Assembly: GCA_905234575.1 (NCBI GenBank)
Contig: CAJOIG010000004.1
Location: 1 to 20,927, forward strand
Source: an uncultured Oscillospiraceae bacterium
GTDB taxonomy: Bacteria; Bacillota; Clostridia; Oscillospirales; Oscillospiraceae
Reading direction: 5' to 3'
Length of the DNA: 20,927 nt
Every line of letters starts with the position of its first letter. Position 1 is the first letter of the stretch. Positions 13,801-20,927 of this stretch are shown here, in pieces. Below the pieces are notes generated by a model, which worked only from the letters and a program-made list of their open reading frames with translations, had not been told where the DNA came from and searched no databases. The position numbers were made by a program, and so were the translations under genes.

Positions 13801-14550
13801 TTACAAAAAGATTTCCGCTTCCATGAACAGCCGGTCCTTGCGGGAGCGGCCGCCGGTCTCCGTCAGCACGCCCTTGCCGCGGCCCCGGAGGGAGAGCGTG
13901 TCCCCGGGGGCGACGGGCGCGTCCGGCTTCCCGCATACCTCGTAGTTCAGCGTGGCCGCGCCCAGGCGGATGAGCTCCGCCGCCGTCGTCCGGGACAGGC
14001 CGAACATGGACGACAGCACCGCGTCGAACCGCGGGGACTTGACCGTGAAGCTCACCCGCCGGACCTTCCGCTCCGGCAGGGGCACGTCCGAAAGCTCGCA
14101 GGGGAAGGTCTTCACGCCCACGCGCCCGGCGCGGCTGAGCTCCTCCAGAAGCAGGGGCTCCACGCTGGGCAGGCAGAAGATGTGCGCCTGCGTCCCCTGG
14201 ACGAGGAGGTCCCCGAGGCTGCCGCGCTCGATGCCGAGGCCCAGGATCGCGCCGAGGTAATCCCGGTGTCCGGGCTCCCCGAAATGGGCCTCGATCCGCA
14301 CGGCGCGGATGTAGTCCGCGAGGTCCAGGTCCTCCGGCGCGAGCCAGTCGGGGAGGAAGAACGCCCGCACCCGCTCGCAGCCCTCCCGGCTGCCGGATAG
14401 GAACAGGCCACTGTCCGGGAAGCGCTCGGCCCAGCGGCCCAGAGCCTGCGCCTCCGCGGGGGTCAGAAAGCCCGTCGCGGTTACGACGCTCCGCCGCTCG
14501 CAGCGATCCCGGAGGTCCTCCGCACGGCGCAATAGTTCGTTGTTTTCCAT
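13801..14550 (-). CDS. ylmH: S4-domain RNA-binding protein YlmH
   Basis: The YlmH family comprises ribosome-associated S4 proteins. They are usually encoded in the division cluster (ylmDEFGH) of Firmicutes and have been linked to the ribosome quality-control pathway as relatives of RqcP. The product has 249 residues. The N-terminal two-thirds carries the YlmH domain, including ERFPDSGLFLSGSREGCERV and IGLGIERGSLGDL-like segments (here LGLGIERGSLGDLLV near 105). The C-terminal S4 domain (about 168-240) contains SPRFDAVLSSMFGLSRTTAA. AGGAG lies 7 nt before the ATG and overlaps the stop of the upstream GTPase-NYN gene, only 4 nt away. No other ylm or division gene is present here, so it has moved out of its common context. 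A terminator follows. Confidence 0.93.
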   Translation of the reverse strand: MENNELLRRAEDLRDRCERRSVVTATGFLTPAEAQALGRWAERFPDSGLFLSGSREGCERVRAFFLPDWLAPEDLDLADYIRAVRIEAHFGEPGHRDYLGAILGLGIERGSLGDLLVQGTQAHIFCLPSVEPLLLEELSRAGRVGVKTFPCELSDVPLPERKVRRVSFTVKSPRFDAVLSSMFGLSRTTAAELIRLGAATLNYEVCGKPDAPVAPGDTLSLRGRGKGVLTETGGRSRKDRLFMEAEIFL

Positions 14551-14554
14551 GGGC

Positions 14555-17095
14555 TCACTCCTGCGTCTTTTTCACGATGTCGCCGATGCGTTCCAGCACC
14601 CAGCGGACCTCGCCCTCGAACGCCCCGGAGCTGCAGCGCAGCACGCCGGAGCGCAGCGCCGTCAGGCGGATGAGGGAATCCGAGGTGACCACGCGCACGG
14701 CCTCGTTTTTGCCGATCTCGTCCACGAGGCGCTCGATGTACATGTCCGCGGTCTCGCCCTCCTTCGTGAAGACGATGCGGAGCCGCGCGTCCGTGCTGCG
14801 GGACCCGGCCCCACCGGGGACGTTGTAGGCGTCGAACACCAGAACGACCTCGTTTTTCGTGTAGGCCCGGTAGTTTACGAGCATATCGATGAGGCGGCCG
14901 CGGGCGAGGTCGATGTCCTTCTCCGCCAGGGCCCGCAGCTCGTCCCAGGCGAAGATGACGTTGTAGCCGTCCACGAGGACCCATTCCTTCCGCTTTCGGG
15001 CCTGCATCTGGATGCCGACGGCGCTGTTTATCTGCGGCGCGGCATAGGACCGCCGCCGGATAGGGCCGAACTCCCGCTCCATGATGGCCTCGAGTTCCTT
15101 CTCGTCGATGTCCAGGTTCCGCTGCAGGACCCTCGGTGCGGGGGCTTCCGCCGGGCCGGAGGCATCCCGGAGGCCGCTGTCCAGGTGCATGTAGGAGGGC
15201 ACGTCCCGCCATTTGACGACGAAGCCCGCCCCGTGGGCGCAGAAAACGCTGTCCGGGGTGTTCTCCGTGTCGGCTTCGGGGTCGTACCCGATGGACGCGG
15301 CGACCTCGTCCTGGTTCCGGCAGGGCTGATACCCGGCGACATGGCAGGAGAAGCGCCCGCGCCCCCGGGTGTAGGCGGCGACGGCGGCGCCGTAGTCCGT
15401 CATGGCCGAGACCGGGGCCGTGCCCGTGAGGACCATCCGGTCCCCGACGGATTCCGGGGCGTCGTGGGTCCCGCCCATGCCGTGCACGTCGCTGATGGTC
15501 CGGCCGATGCAGTCCGCGGGCACGTCCAGCCGGAAGGCGTAATAGGGTTCAAGCAGCACGCTCTGCGCCTGCATGAGCCCCTGGCGCACGGCGCGGTAGG
15601 TCGCCTGGCGGAAATCCCCGCCCTCCGTGTGCTTGAGGTGCGCCCGTCCCGCGAGCAGGGTGATCTTTACGTCCGTCAGGGGCGAGCCCGTCAGCACGCC
15701 GAGATGCTGCTTCTCCTCGAGATGCGTGAGGATGAGGCGCTGCCAGTTGAGGTCGAGGTCGTCCTCCCGCACGGCGCTCGCGAGAACGATGCCGCTGCCT
15801 CGCTCGCCGGGCTCCAGGAGCAGATGGACCTCTGCGTAATGCCGCAGGGGCTCGAAATGCCCCACGCCCTCCACCGTATCCCCGATGGTCTCCCGGTAGA
15901 GGATCTGTCCGGCGTCGATGGTCACCTCCGTGTCGAAGCGCTCCCGGATGAGGCTTTCCAGCACCTCGATCTGCACCGCGCCCATGAGCTGCAGATGGAT
16001 CTCGCCGAGGCGCTCCTGCCAGACGATGCGGAGCAGGGGCTCCTCCTCCTCGAGTTGTCGCAGCTTCGGCAGGAGCGTGCGGGCGTCGGCCTCCGGCGGC
16101 AGGCGCAGGCGGTAGCCCATGGCGGGGGAAAGCAGCGGCTTCATCGTATCCGGCTCGGCGCCGAGGCCCTGTCCGGGCCAGGTGGCGGTCAGGCCCGTCA
16201 CGGCGCAGACCCCGCCCGCGGGAACGGCGTCCGCCGTCTCGTATTTTGCCCCGGAGTACAGGCGGAGCTGGGCGGCCTTTTCCTCCCGGCGCTCTCCCTG
16301 GGCGTCGGCGTAGACGAGACTGTCCCGCACCCGCAGCGTGCCGCCCGTGACCCGCAGATACGTCAGCCGCTCGCCGCGGGAATCCCGGGCGATCTTGTAG
16401 ACCCGGGCGGCAAACTCCCCGGAAAACGCCGGCTCCGGCGCATACCGCTCGAGCAGGGCCAGCAGCGCCTCCACGCCCGTGAGCTTCAGACCGGAGCCGA
16501 AGCAGACGGGATAGAGCCGCCGCGTTTCGATGAGCCGCGAAATGTCCCCGTCCGACACCGTACCGGTCGCAAGATAGCGGTCGAGGACGGCCTCGTCCAG
16601 CATGGCGAGGGCCTCGTCGTCCCGGTTTTCGAGGGTCATGCACCCATCTCCAAAGCGCTCCCGCAGCTCCGCGAGGAGATCGGCCTCCGTTCGGGCGGCG
16701 GCGTCCATCTTCGTGACGAACACGCAAGTGGGCACCCGGTAGCGGTCCAGCAGCTCCCACAGGGTCTCGGTGTGGGCCTGCACGCCGTCCGTGCCGCTGA
16801 TGACGAGGACCGCGGCGTCCAGCACGGGCAGGGTGCGCTCCGTCTCGCCGGAGAAGTCCGTGTGGCCGGGCGTGTCGAGCAGCGTGAGGTCCAGCGCGTC
16901 CGTGTGCAAACGCGCCTGCTTCGAGAAAATGGTGATGCCCCGCTCGCGCTCGAGGGAATGAGTGTCGAGGAAGGTGTCCCGGTGATCGACGCGGCCGAGC
17001 TTGCGGATCGCGCCGGTGACGTAGAGCAGCGCCTCGGAGAGCGTGGTCTTGCCCGCGTCCACATGGGCGAGCAGGCCGACGGTGAGCTGTTTCAT
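14555..17095 (-). CDS. TetM/EF-G-like translational GTPase fused to a C-terminal NYN (Rae1-like) RNase domain
   Basis: This 846-residue protein has two parts. Residues 1 to about 640 form a ribosomal-protection/EF-G-like GTPase: P-loop AHVDAGKTT (10-18), RERGITI (50-56), DTPGH (74-78) and TKMD (128-131, where most family members have NKxD). TetM-like later domains follow, e.g. LLEPYYAFRLDVPAD. A linker (about 640-700) contains DSVFCAHGAGF and EREFGPIRRR. Residues about 703-846 form an NYN/YacP domain: LVDGYNVIFAW with D709, VFDAYNV with D755, FTKEGETAD with D784 and VVTSDS with D806. These match B. subtilis Rae1, which cleaves mRNA in the ribosomal A site. The ATG at 17095 has GAGG 6 nt upstream; the longer open frame to 17212 adds no homologous sequence. 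ylmH follows after 4 nt. The YSPVSTP loop of TetM is absent, so I infer ribosome rescue or mRNA surveillance rather than tetracycline resistance. Confidence 0.88.
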   Translation of the reverse strand: MKQLTVGLLAHVDAGKTTLSEALLYVTGAIRKLGRVDHRDTFLDTHSLERERGITIFSKQARLHTDALDLTLLDTPGHTDFSGETERTLPVLDAAVLVISGTDGVQAHTETLWELLDRYRVPTCVFVTKMDAAARTEADLLAELRERFGDGCMTLENRDDEALAMLDEAVLDRYLATGTVSDGDISRLIETRRLYPVCFGSGLKLTGVEALLALLERYAPEPAFSGEFAARVYKIARDSRGERLTYLRVTGGTLRVRDSLVYADAQGERREEKAAQLRLYSGAKYETADAVPAGGVCAVTGLTATWPGQGLGAEPDTMKPLLSPAMGYRLRLPPEADARTLLPKLRQLEEEEPLLRIVWQERLGEIHLQLMGAVQIEVLESLIRERFDTEVTIDAGQILYRETIGDTVEGVGHFEPLRHYAEVHLLLEPGERGSGIVLASAVREDDLDLNWQRLILTHLEEKQHLGVLTGSPLTDVKITLLAGRAHLKHTEGGDFRQATYRAVRQGLMQAQSVLLEPYYAFRLDVPADCIGRTISDVHGMGGTHDAPESVGDRMVLTGTAPVSAMTDYGAAVAAYTRGRGRFSCHVAGYQPCRNQDEVAASIGYDPEADTENTPDSVFCAHGAGFVVKWRDVPSYMHLDSGLRDASGPAEAPAPRVLQRNLDIDEKELEAIMEREFGPIRRRSYAAPQINSAVGIQMQARKRKEWVLVDGYNVIFAWDELRALAEKDIDLARGRLIDMLVNYRAYTKNEVVLVFDAYNVPGGAGSRSTDARLRIVFTKEGETADMYIERLVDEIGKNEAVRVVTSDSLIRLTALRSGVLRCSSGAFEGEVRWVLERIGDIVKKTQE

Positions 17096-17105
17096 AGCGG
17101 TCCTC

Positions 17106-17139
17106 AAAAAGTCGCCGCCGCGGTGGTTCGCGGCGGCGA
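17106..17139 (-). terminator. Terminator after the malic enzyme, abutting the GTPase-NYN start
   Basis: A perfect 11-bp stem (TCGCCGCCGCG at 17112-17122 with CGCGGCGGCGA at 17129-17139) has loop GTGGTT. On the minus strand it is followed by CTTTTTG (17111-17105) and then directly by the GAGG ribosome binding site and the ATG at 17095. No promoter is visible between hairpin and gene. Confidence 0.85.
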
Positions 17140-17159
17140 GGATGGAAGTGCGTTGATAC

Positions 17160-18332
<1,173 letters not shown>

Positions 18333-18345
18333 AACGGTCCTCTCT

Positions 18346-18876
18346 TTATAAATACGGAGAATACAGATCTCCGCGGCAGTCACAGAATACGGATACCGGA
18401 AAATCCTGGACCTCGAGCCGGTGGATGGCCTCCGTGCCGAGCTCGGGGAAGGCCAGGACCTCCCGCTTGGTCACATAGTTCGCCAAAAGCGCGCCGCAGC
18501 CGCCCTCGGCGGAGAAATACACCGCGCCATATCGAACGATGGCGTCGATGACGTCCTTGGAGCGCCGGCCCTTGCCGATCATGCCCCGCAGGCCGTGGGC
18601 GAGCAGGGCGGGGGTGAAGCGGTCCATGCGGTAGGAGGTCGTCGGCCCGCAGGAGCCGATGGCCCGTCCCGGCGGCGCGGGGGTGGGGCCGGTGTAGTAG
18701 ACGATCTGGTCGGTGAGGTCCACGGGCAGGGGCTCGCCCTTTTGCAGGAGCTCATAGAGCTTCTTGTGGGCGGCGTCCCGGGCGGTGTAGATGGTCCCGG
18801 TGATGCGGACCTCGTCGCCGGCCTTGAGCGAGCGGATGACATCGGCGGTCAGAGGAGTGGTGATTTGATGGGTCAT
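18346..18876 (-). CDS. Class I fumarate hydratase, beta (C-terminal) subunit
   Basis: Together with the alpha subunit encoded just upstream it forms the iron-sulfur fumarase that hydrates fumarate to L-malate. The product has 176 residues, typical for this half. LKAGDEVRITGTIYTARDAA near 16-35, PVDLTDQIVYYTGPTPAPPG near 51-70 and GSCGPTTSYRMD near 73-84 are family signatures. IGKGRR and SAEGGCGALL follow. The ATG overlaps the alpha-subunit stop in the sequence ATGA, and GGAGG lies 7 nt upstream inside the alpha gene. Tartrate dehydratase shares this architecture, but the neighbouring malic enzyme favours fumarase. Confidence 0.92.
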   Translation of the reverse strand: MTHQITTPLTADVIRSLKAGDEVRITGTIYTARDAAHKKLYELLQKGEPLPVDLTDQIVYYTGPTPAPPGRAIGSCGPTTSYRMDRFTPALLAHGLRGMIGKGRRSKDVIDAIVRYGAVYFSAEGGCGALLANYVTKREVLAFPELGTEAIHRLEVQDFPVSVFCDCRGDLYSPYL

Positions 18877-19634
18877 GCCAGCACCTCCGATGCCGTCCGC
18901 AGGCTGTGGCAGCCGACGGACACGGCGCAGGGCAGACCCGCGATGTGGGTCGGCGCGGTGTTGATTCGTACGCCGATGGCGAACTTCTTCACCTGGGCGA
19001 AGAGCTCCTCCTCCAGCGCGGCGTAGAAGGGGTCCGGGTGCGGCGTGGGGCGCAGCACGGCCTTCTTCGACAGCAGGGCCGCGCGGTCGAAGTTCCCGCC
19101 GAGGCCGACACCGATCATCACGGGCGGGCAGGCGTCCGGCACGGCGAGCCGCGCCGTCTCGAGGACGAAGGCTTTGACGCCGTCAAGGCCGTCCGCGGGG
19201 GCCAGCATGGCGATGCGTGCCTTGTTCTCGCAGCCGAAGCCCCGGGGGGCGACGGTGATCTTCACTGTATCCCCCGGCACGAGGTCATAGTACAGGAAGG
19301 CGGGGGTGTTGTCCCCGGTGTTCTCCCGGCGGAGGGGGTCGGCCACGATGGAGGCGCGCAGATAGGCGTCCTTCACGGCCCGGCGGATTCCCGCGTTCAC
19401 GGCCTCCGGGATGGAGCCTGTGATGTGCGCGTCTTGCCCGATCTCCAGGTATACCGCCGCAAGGCCGGTGTCCTGGCAGAGGGGGATGTTCCCGTTCGTC
19501 TCGAAGTTCTCGATGATGTAGGGGTTCCCGAAGGCGCGCAGACGCTCCTCCACCCAGGCCGGGAGGCGCAGGCAGGCGTCGGCGTAAAGACGCGCGGCAG
19601 CGTCCTCCAGCTGTTTCGCGGAATACTCTCTCAT
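18873..19634 (-). CDS. Class I fumarate hydratase, alpha (N-terminal) subunit
   Basis: This is the catalytic iron-sulfur half of two-subunit fumarase; the product has 253 residues, slightly shorter than the usual 280. The expected [4Fe-4S] ligands are present: C53 in IPLCQDTG, C169 in PDACPPVMIGVGLGG and C242 in VGCHSLR. GFGCENKA (132-139) matches the family GxGSEN block with Cys in place of Ser. The ATG at 19634 overlaps the nadE stop as ATGA and has no good ribosome binding site, so translation probably depends on nadE. Longer open frames in this phase overlap nadE and are not coding. An oxygen-labile Fe-S fumarase fits an anaerobe. Confidence 0.93.
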   Translation of the reverse strand: MREYSAKQLEDAAARLYADACLRLPAWVEERLRAFGNPYIIENFETNGNIPLCQDTGLAAVYLEIGQDAHITGSIPEAVNAGIRRAVKDAYLRASIVADPLRRENTGDNTPAFLYYDLVPGDTVKITVAPRGFGCENKARIAMLAPADGLDGVKAFVLETARLAVPDACPPVMIGVGLGGNFDRAALLSKKAVLRPTPHPDPFYAALEEELFAQVKKFAIGVRINTAPTHIAGLPCAVSVGCHSLRTASEVLA

Positions 19635-20362
19635 GGGTCTACATAGGTCGAGGCCGGGCGGCGCTTGTGTTCGCTGCGGCCGTGGAAGCGGTCCAGGATG
19701 GCCCGGTCGGCCTCCGACGCCTCGCCCGTGAGGAGAAAGCGGTCGATGGCGGCGTAGGAGATGCCCATCTCCTGCTCGTCCGTCTGGCCCTCGTACAGCC
19801 CGGCGGACGGGGCCTTGGTGCGGATGCTCTCGGGAGCGTCCAGGAAGGTGAGGAACTCGATGACCTCCGTGGCGGTCAGGTCGGAGATGGGGTTGAAGTC
19901 GTAAGCGCCGTCGCCCCATTTCGTGAAGTAGCCCATGTAGGCCTCGCTGCGGTTGCCGGTCCCGGCGACGAGACGGCCCTCGCTGCCCGCGACGGTGTAC
20001 AGCGCGAGCATCCGAAGCCGCGGCGCGATGTTCGCGAGGGAGGCGGCGTTGATGTCCGTCACTGTGCCGATGACCTGCTCCGCGGTCTCCCGGATGGGGG
20101 TCAGGTCCAGGACGCGGGTCTCGATGCCGTACTGCTCCGCCAGAGCATTGCCGTCGTCCAGGTCGGAGCCGAAGTTCCGCCGGGAGGCGCAGGGCAGGAT
20201 GATGCCGACGGTGTCCTCACAGGCCGCCTTGCAGAGGATGCCCACGAGGGCGGAATCCTTGCCGCCGGAGTTTCCGAAGACGATGCCCCGGACGCCGCTG
20301 CGCTCCACCAGGGCGCGGATGTAGGCCACGCGCCCGTCAAATTCCTTCTGATAGTCCCGCAT
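19631..20362 (-). CDS. nadE: NH3-dependent NAD+ synthetase
   Basis: NadE amidates nicotinic acid adenine dinucleotide to NAD using ATP and ammonia, the last step of NAD synthesis. The product has 243 residues, so it is the short form without a glutaminase domain. The ATP-PP-loop is SGGKDSA (32-38), where many homologues have SGGIDSA. GTGNRSEAYMGYFTKWGDGA and FNPISDLTATEV are family blocks, and the C-terminal tail EHKRRP is typical. The ATG at 20362 starts 4 nt after the purA stop; a longer open frame to 20719 would lie within purA in another frame and is rejected. Its stop overlaps the fumarase alpha start. Its product is a cofactor candidate for the malic enzyme in the same operon. Confidence 0.94.
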   Translation of the reverse strand: MRDYQKEFDGRVAYIRALVERSGVRGIVFGNSGGKDSALVGILCKAACEDTVGIILPCASRRNFGSDLDDGNALAEQYGIETRVLDLTPIRETAEQVIGTVTDINAASLANIAPRLRMLALYTVAGSEGRLVAGTGNRSEAYMGYFTKWGDGAYDFNPISDLTATEVIEFLTFLDAPESIRTKAPSAGLYEGQTDEQEMGISYAAIDRFLLTGEASEADRAILDRFHGRSEHKRRPASTYVDP

Positions 20363-20366
20363 GGCT

Positions 20367-20927
20367 TTAGAACATCTCGATGTACTGCTCGCGGTCCGCG
20401 CCGACGGAGACGTACTTGATGGGGCAGCCGACGGCGTCCTCCAGGAAGCGGACATAGTCCTGCGCGGCCTGGGGGAGCTCCGAGAACTTCCGGCAGCCGG
20501 TGATGTCGCCGGAGAAGCCGGGCATATACTCGTAGATGGGCTTGCACTTTTCGAGTGCGGGCTCCAGCGGGAAGGAGTCGATCCGCTTTCCGTCGAGCTC
20601 ATAGGCGGCGCAGACGGGGATTCGCTCCATGCCTGCCAAAACGTCGAGCTTCGTGACGGCAAGCTCGGTGCAGCCCTGCATCTTGACGCCGTATTTCGAG
20701 GCGACGACGTCGAAGCCACCGACCCGCCGGGGACGGCCCGTGGCCGCGCCGTATTCGCCGCCGGCCTCCCGCAGGGCGTGTGCCTCCTCTCCGGAGAACT
20801 CGCACACGAAGGGACCGCCGCCCACGGCGGAGGAGTACGCCTTCATGATGCCGATGCTGTTCGTGAGGTGCCGCCCCGGGATGCCCGCGCCGATCGGGGC
20901 GTAGGAGGCGAGGGTGCAGCTGGACGA
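20367..20927 (-). CDS. purA: Adenylosuccinate synthetase, C-terminal part (5' end outside window)
   Basis: PurA joins IMP and aspartate with GTP to form adenylosuccinate on the way to AMP; PurB later releases fumarate. The frame is open to the window edge, giving 186 codons plus stop of an expected 425 or so. Visible family blocks include IGIMKAYSSAVGGGPFVCE, ATGRPRRVGGFDVVASKYGV and ITGCRKFSELPQAAQDYVRF, and the end VSVGADREQYIEMF is typical of PurA C-termini. It is the most upstream visible member of a leftward operon with nadE, both fumarase subunits and malic enzyme. Confidence 0.95.
   Translation of the reverse strand, partial: SSSCTLASYAPIGAGIPGRHLTNSIGIMKAYSSAVGGGPFVCEFSGEEAHALREAGGEYGAATGRPRRVGGFDVVASKYGVKMQGCTELAVTKLDVLAGMERIPVCAAYELDGKRIDSFPLEPALEKCKPIYEYMPGFSGDITGCRKFSELPQAAQDYVRFLEDAVGCPIKYVSVGADREQYIEMF

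Noticed and set aside
12700..14400. A 566-codon + strand frame opposite spoVAD and ylmH
   Set aside because: It is antisense to two recognised genes, has no domains and has no credible ribosome binding site.
14555..17095. Calling the GTPase gene tetracycline resistance tet(M)
   Set aside because: Overall fold matches, but the YSPVSTP loop is absent and an RNase domain is attached; no resistance context or mobile element surrounds it.
20363..20719. Extended N-terminus for NadE starting near 20719
   Set aside because: This part reads purA in another frame; the short NH3-dependent NadE family begins at the ATG at 20362.

Overview
The window is a GC-rich stretch with dense, tightly spaced genes. 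Three spore genes (ypeB, spoVAD, spoVAE), an S-layer-homology surface protein, short intergenic gaps and AGGAGG-type ribosome binding sites point to an endospore-forming Firmicute. A high-GC gut Clostridia lineage of the Oscillospiraceae/Ruminococcaceae type is likely; this placement is inferred from gene content, not from a marker gene. No mobile elements, tRNA, rRNA or CRISPR arrays were seen, and no gene-free stretch exceeds 300 bases.

Left part (1-6345, + strand): the 3' end of serC overlaps serA (serine biosynthesis) and ends in a terminator. A promoter then drives a secreted 1129-residue SLH protein carrying an NlpC/P60-like peptidase domain, two chitobiase-C-like repeats and an SH3-like insert between SLH motifs. 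A long hairpin follows, and then three small overlapping genes of unknown function.

Middle part (6346-12350): on the minus strand trpS is followed directly by an orphan D12-class adenine methyltransferase. trpS and gltX diverge from a 130-bp region where the two predicted promoters share one palindromic -35 element. gltX is followed by a terminator that abuts ypeB, then by a promoter and a zinc-ribbon/TM/Ig-like protein.

Right part (12350-20927, all minus strand): transcription runs leftward through purA (partial), nadE, the two fumarase subunits and a malic enzyme. These are packed with 4-nt overlaps or short gaps and suggest disposal of fumarate from purine synthesis as malate and then pyruvate. 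After a terminator comes the most striking gene, an 846-residue TetM/EF-G-like GTPase fused to a C-terminal NYN/Rae1-like RNase domain. It is apparently translationally coupled to ylmH (S4 RNA-binding, ribosome-associated). This pair looks like a ribosome-rescue module rather than tetracycline resistance. Another terminator and spoVAD-spoVAE follow.

A recurring layout feature is a strong hairpin or terminator placed directly against the start of the next co-directional gene, with no visible promoter between. It occurs before the small-gene cluster, ypeB, the GTPase-NYN fusion and spoVAD. In two cases the Shine-Dalgarno sequence lies inside the 3' arm of the hairpin.
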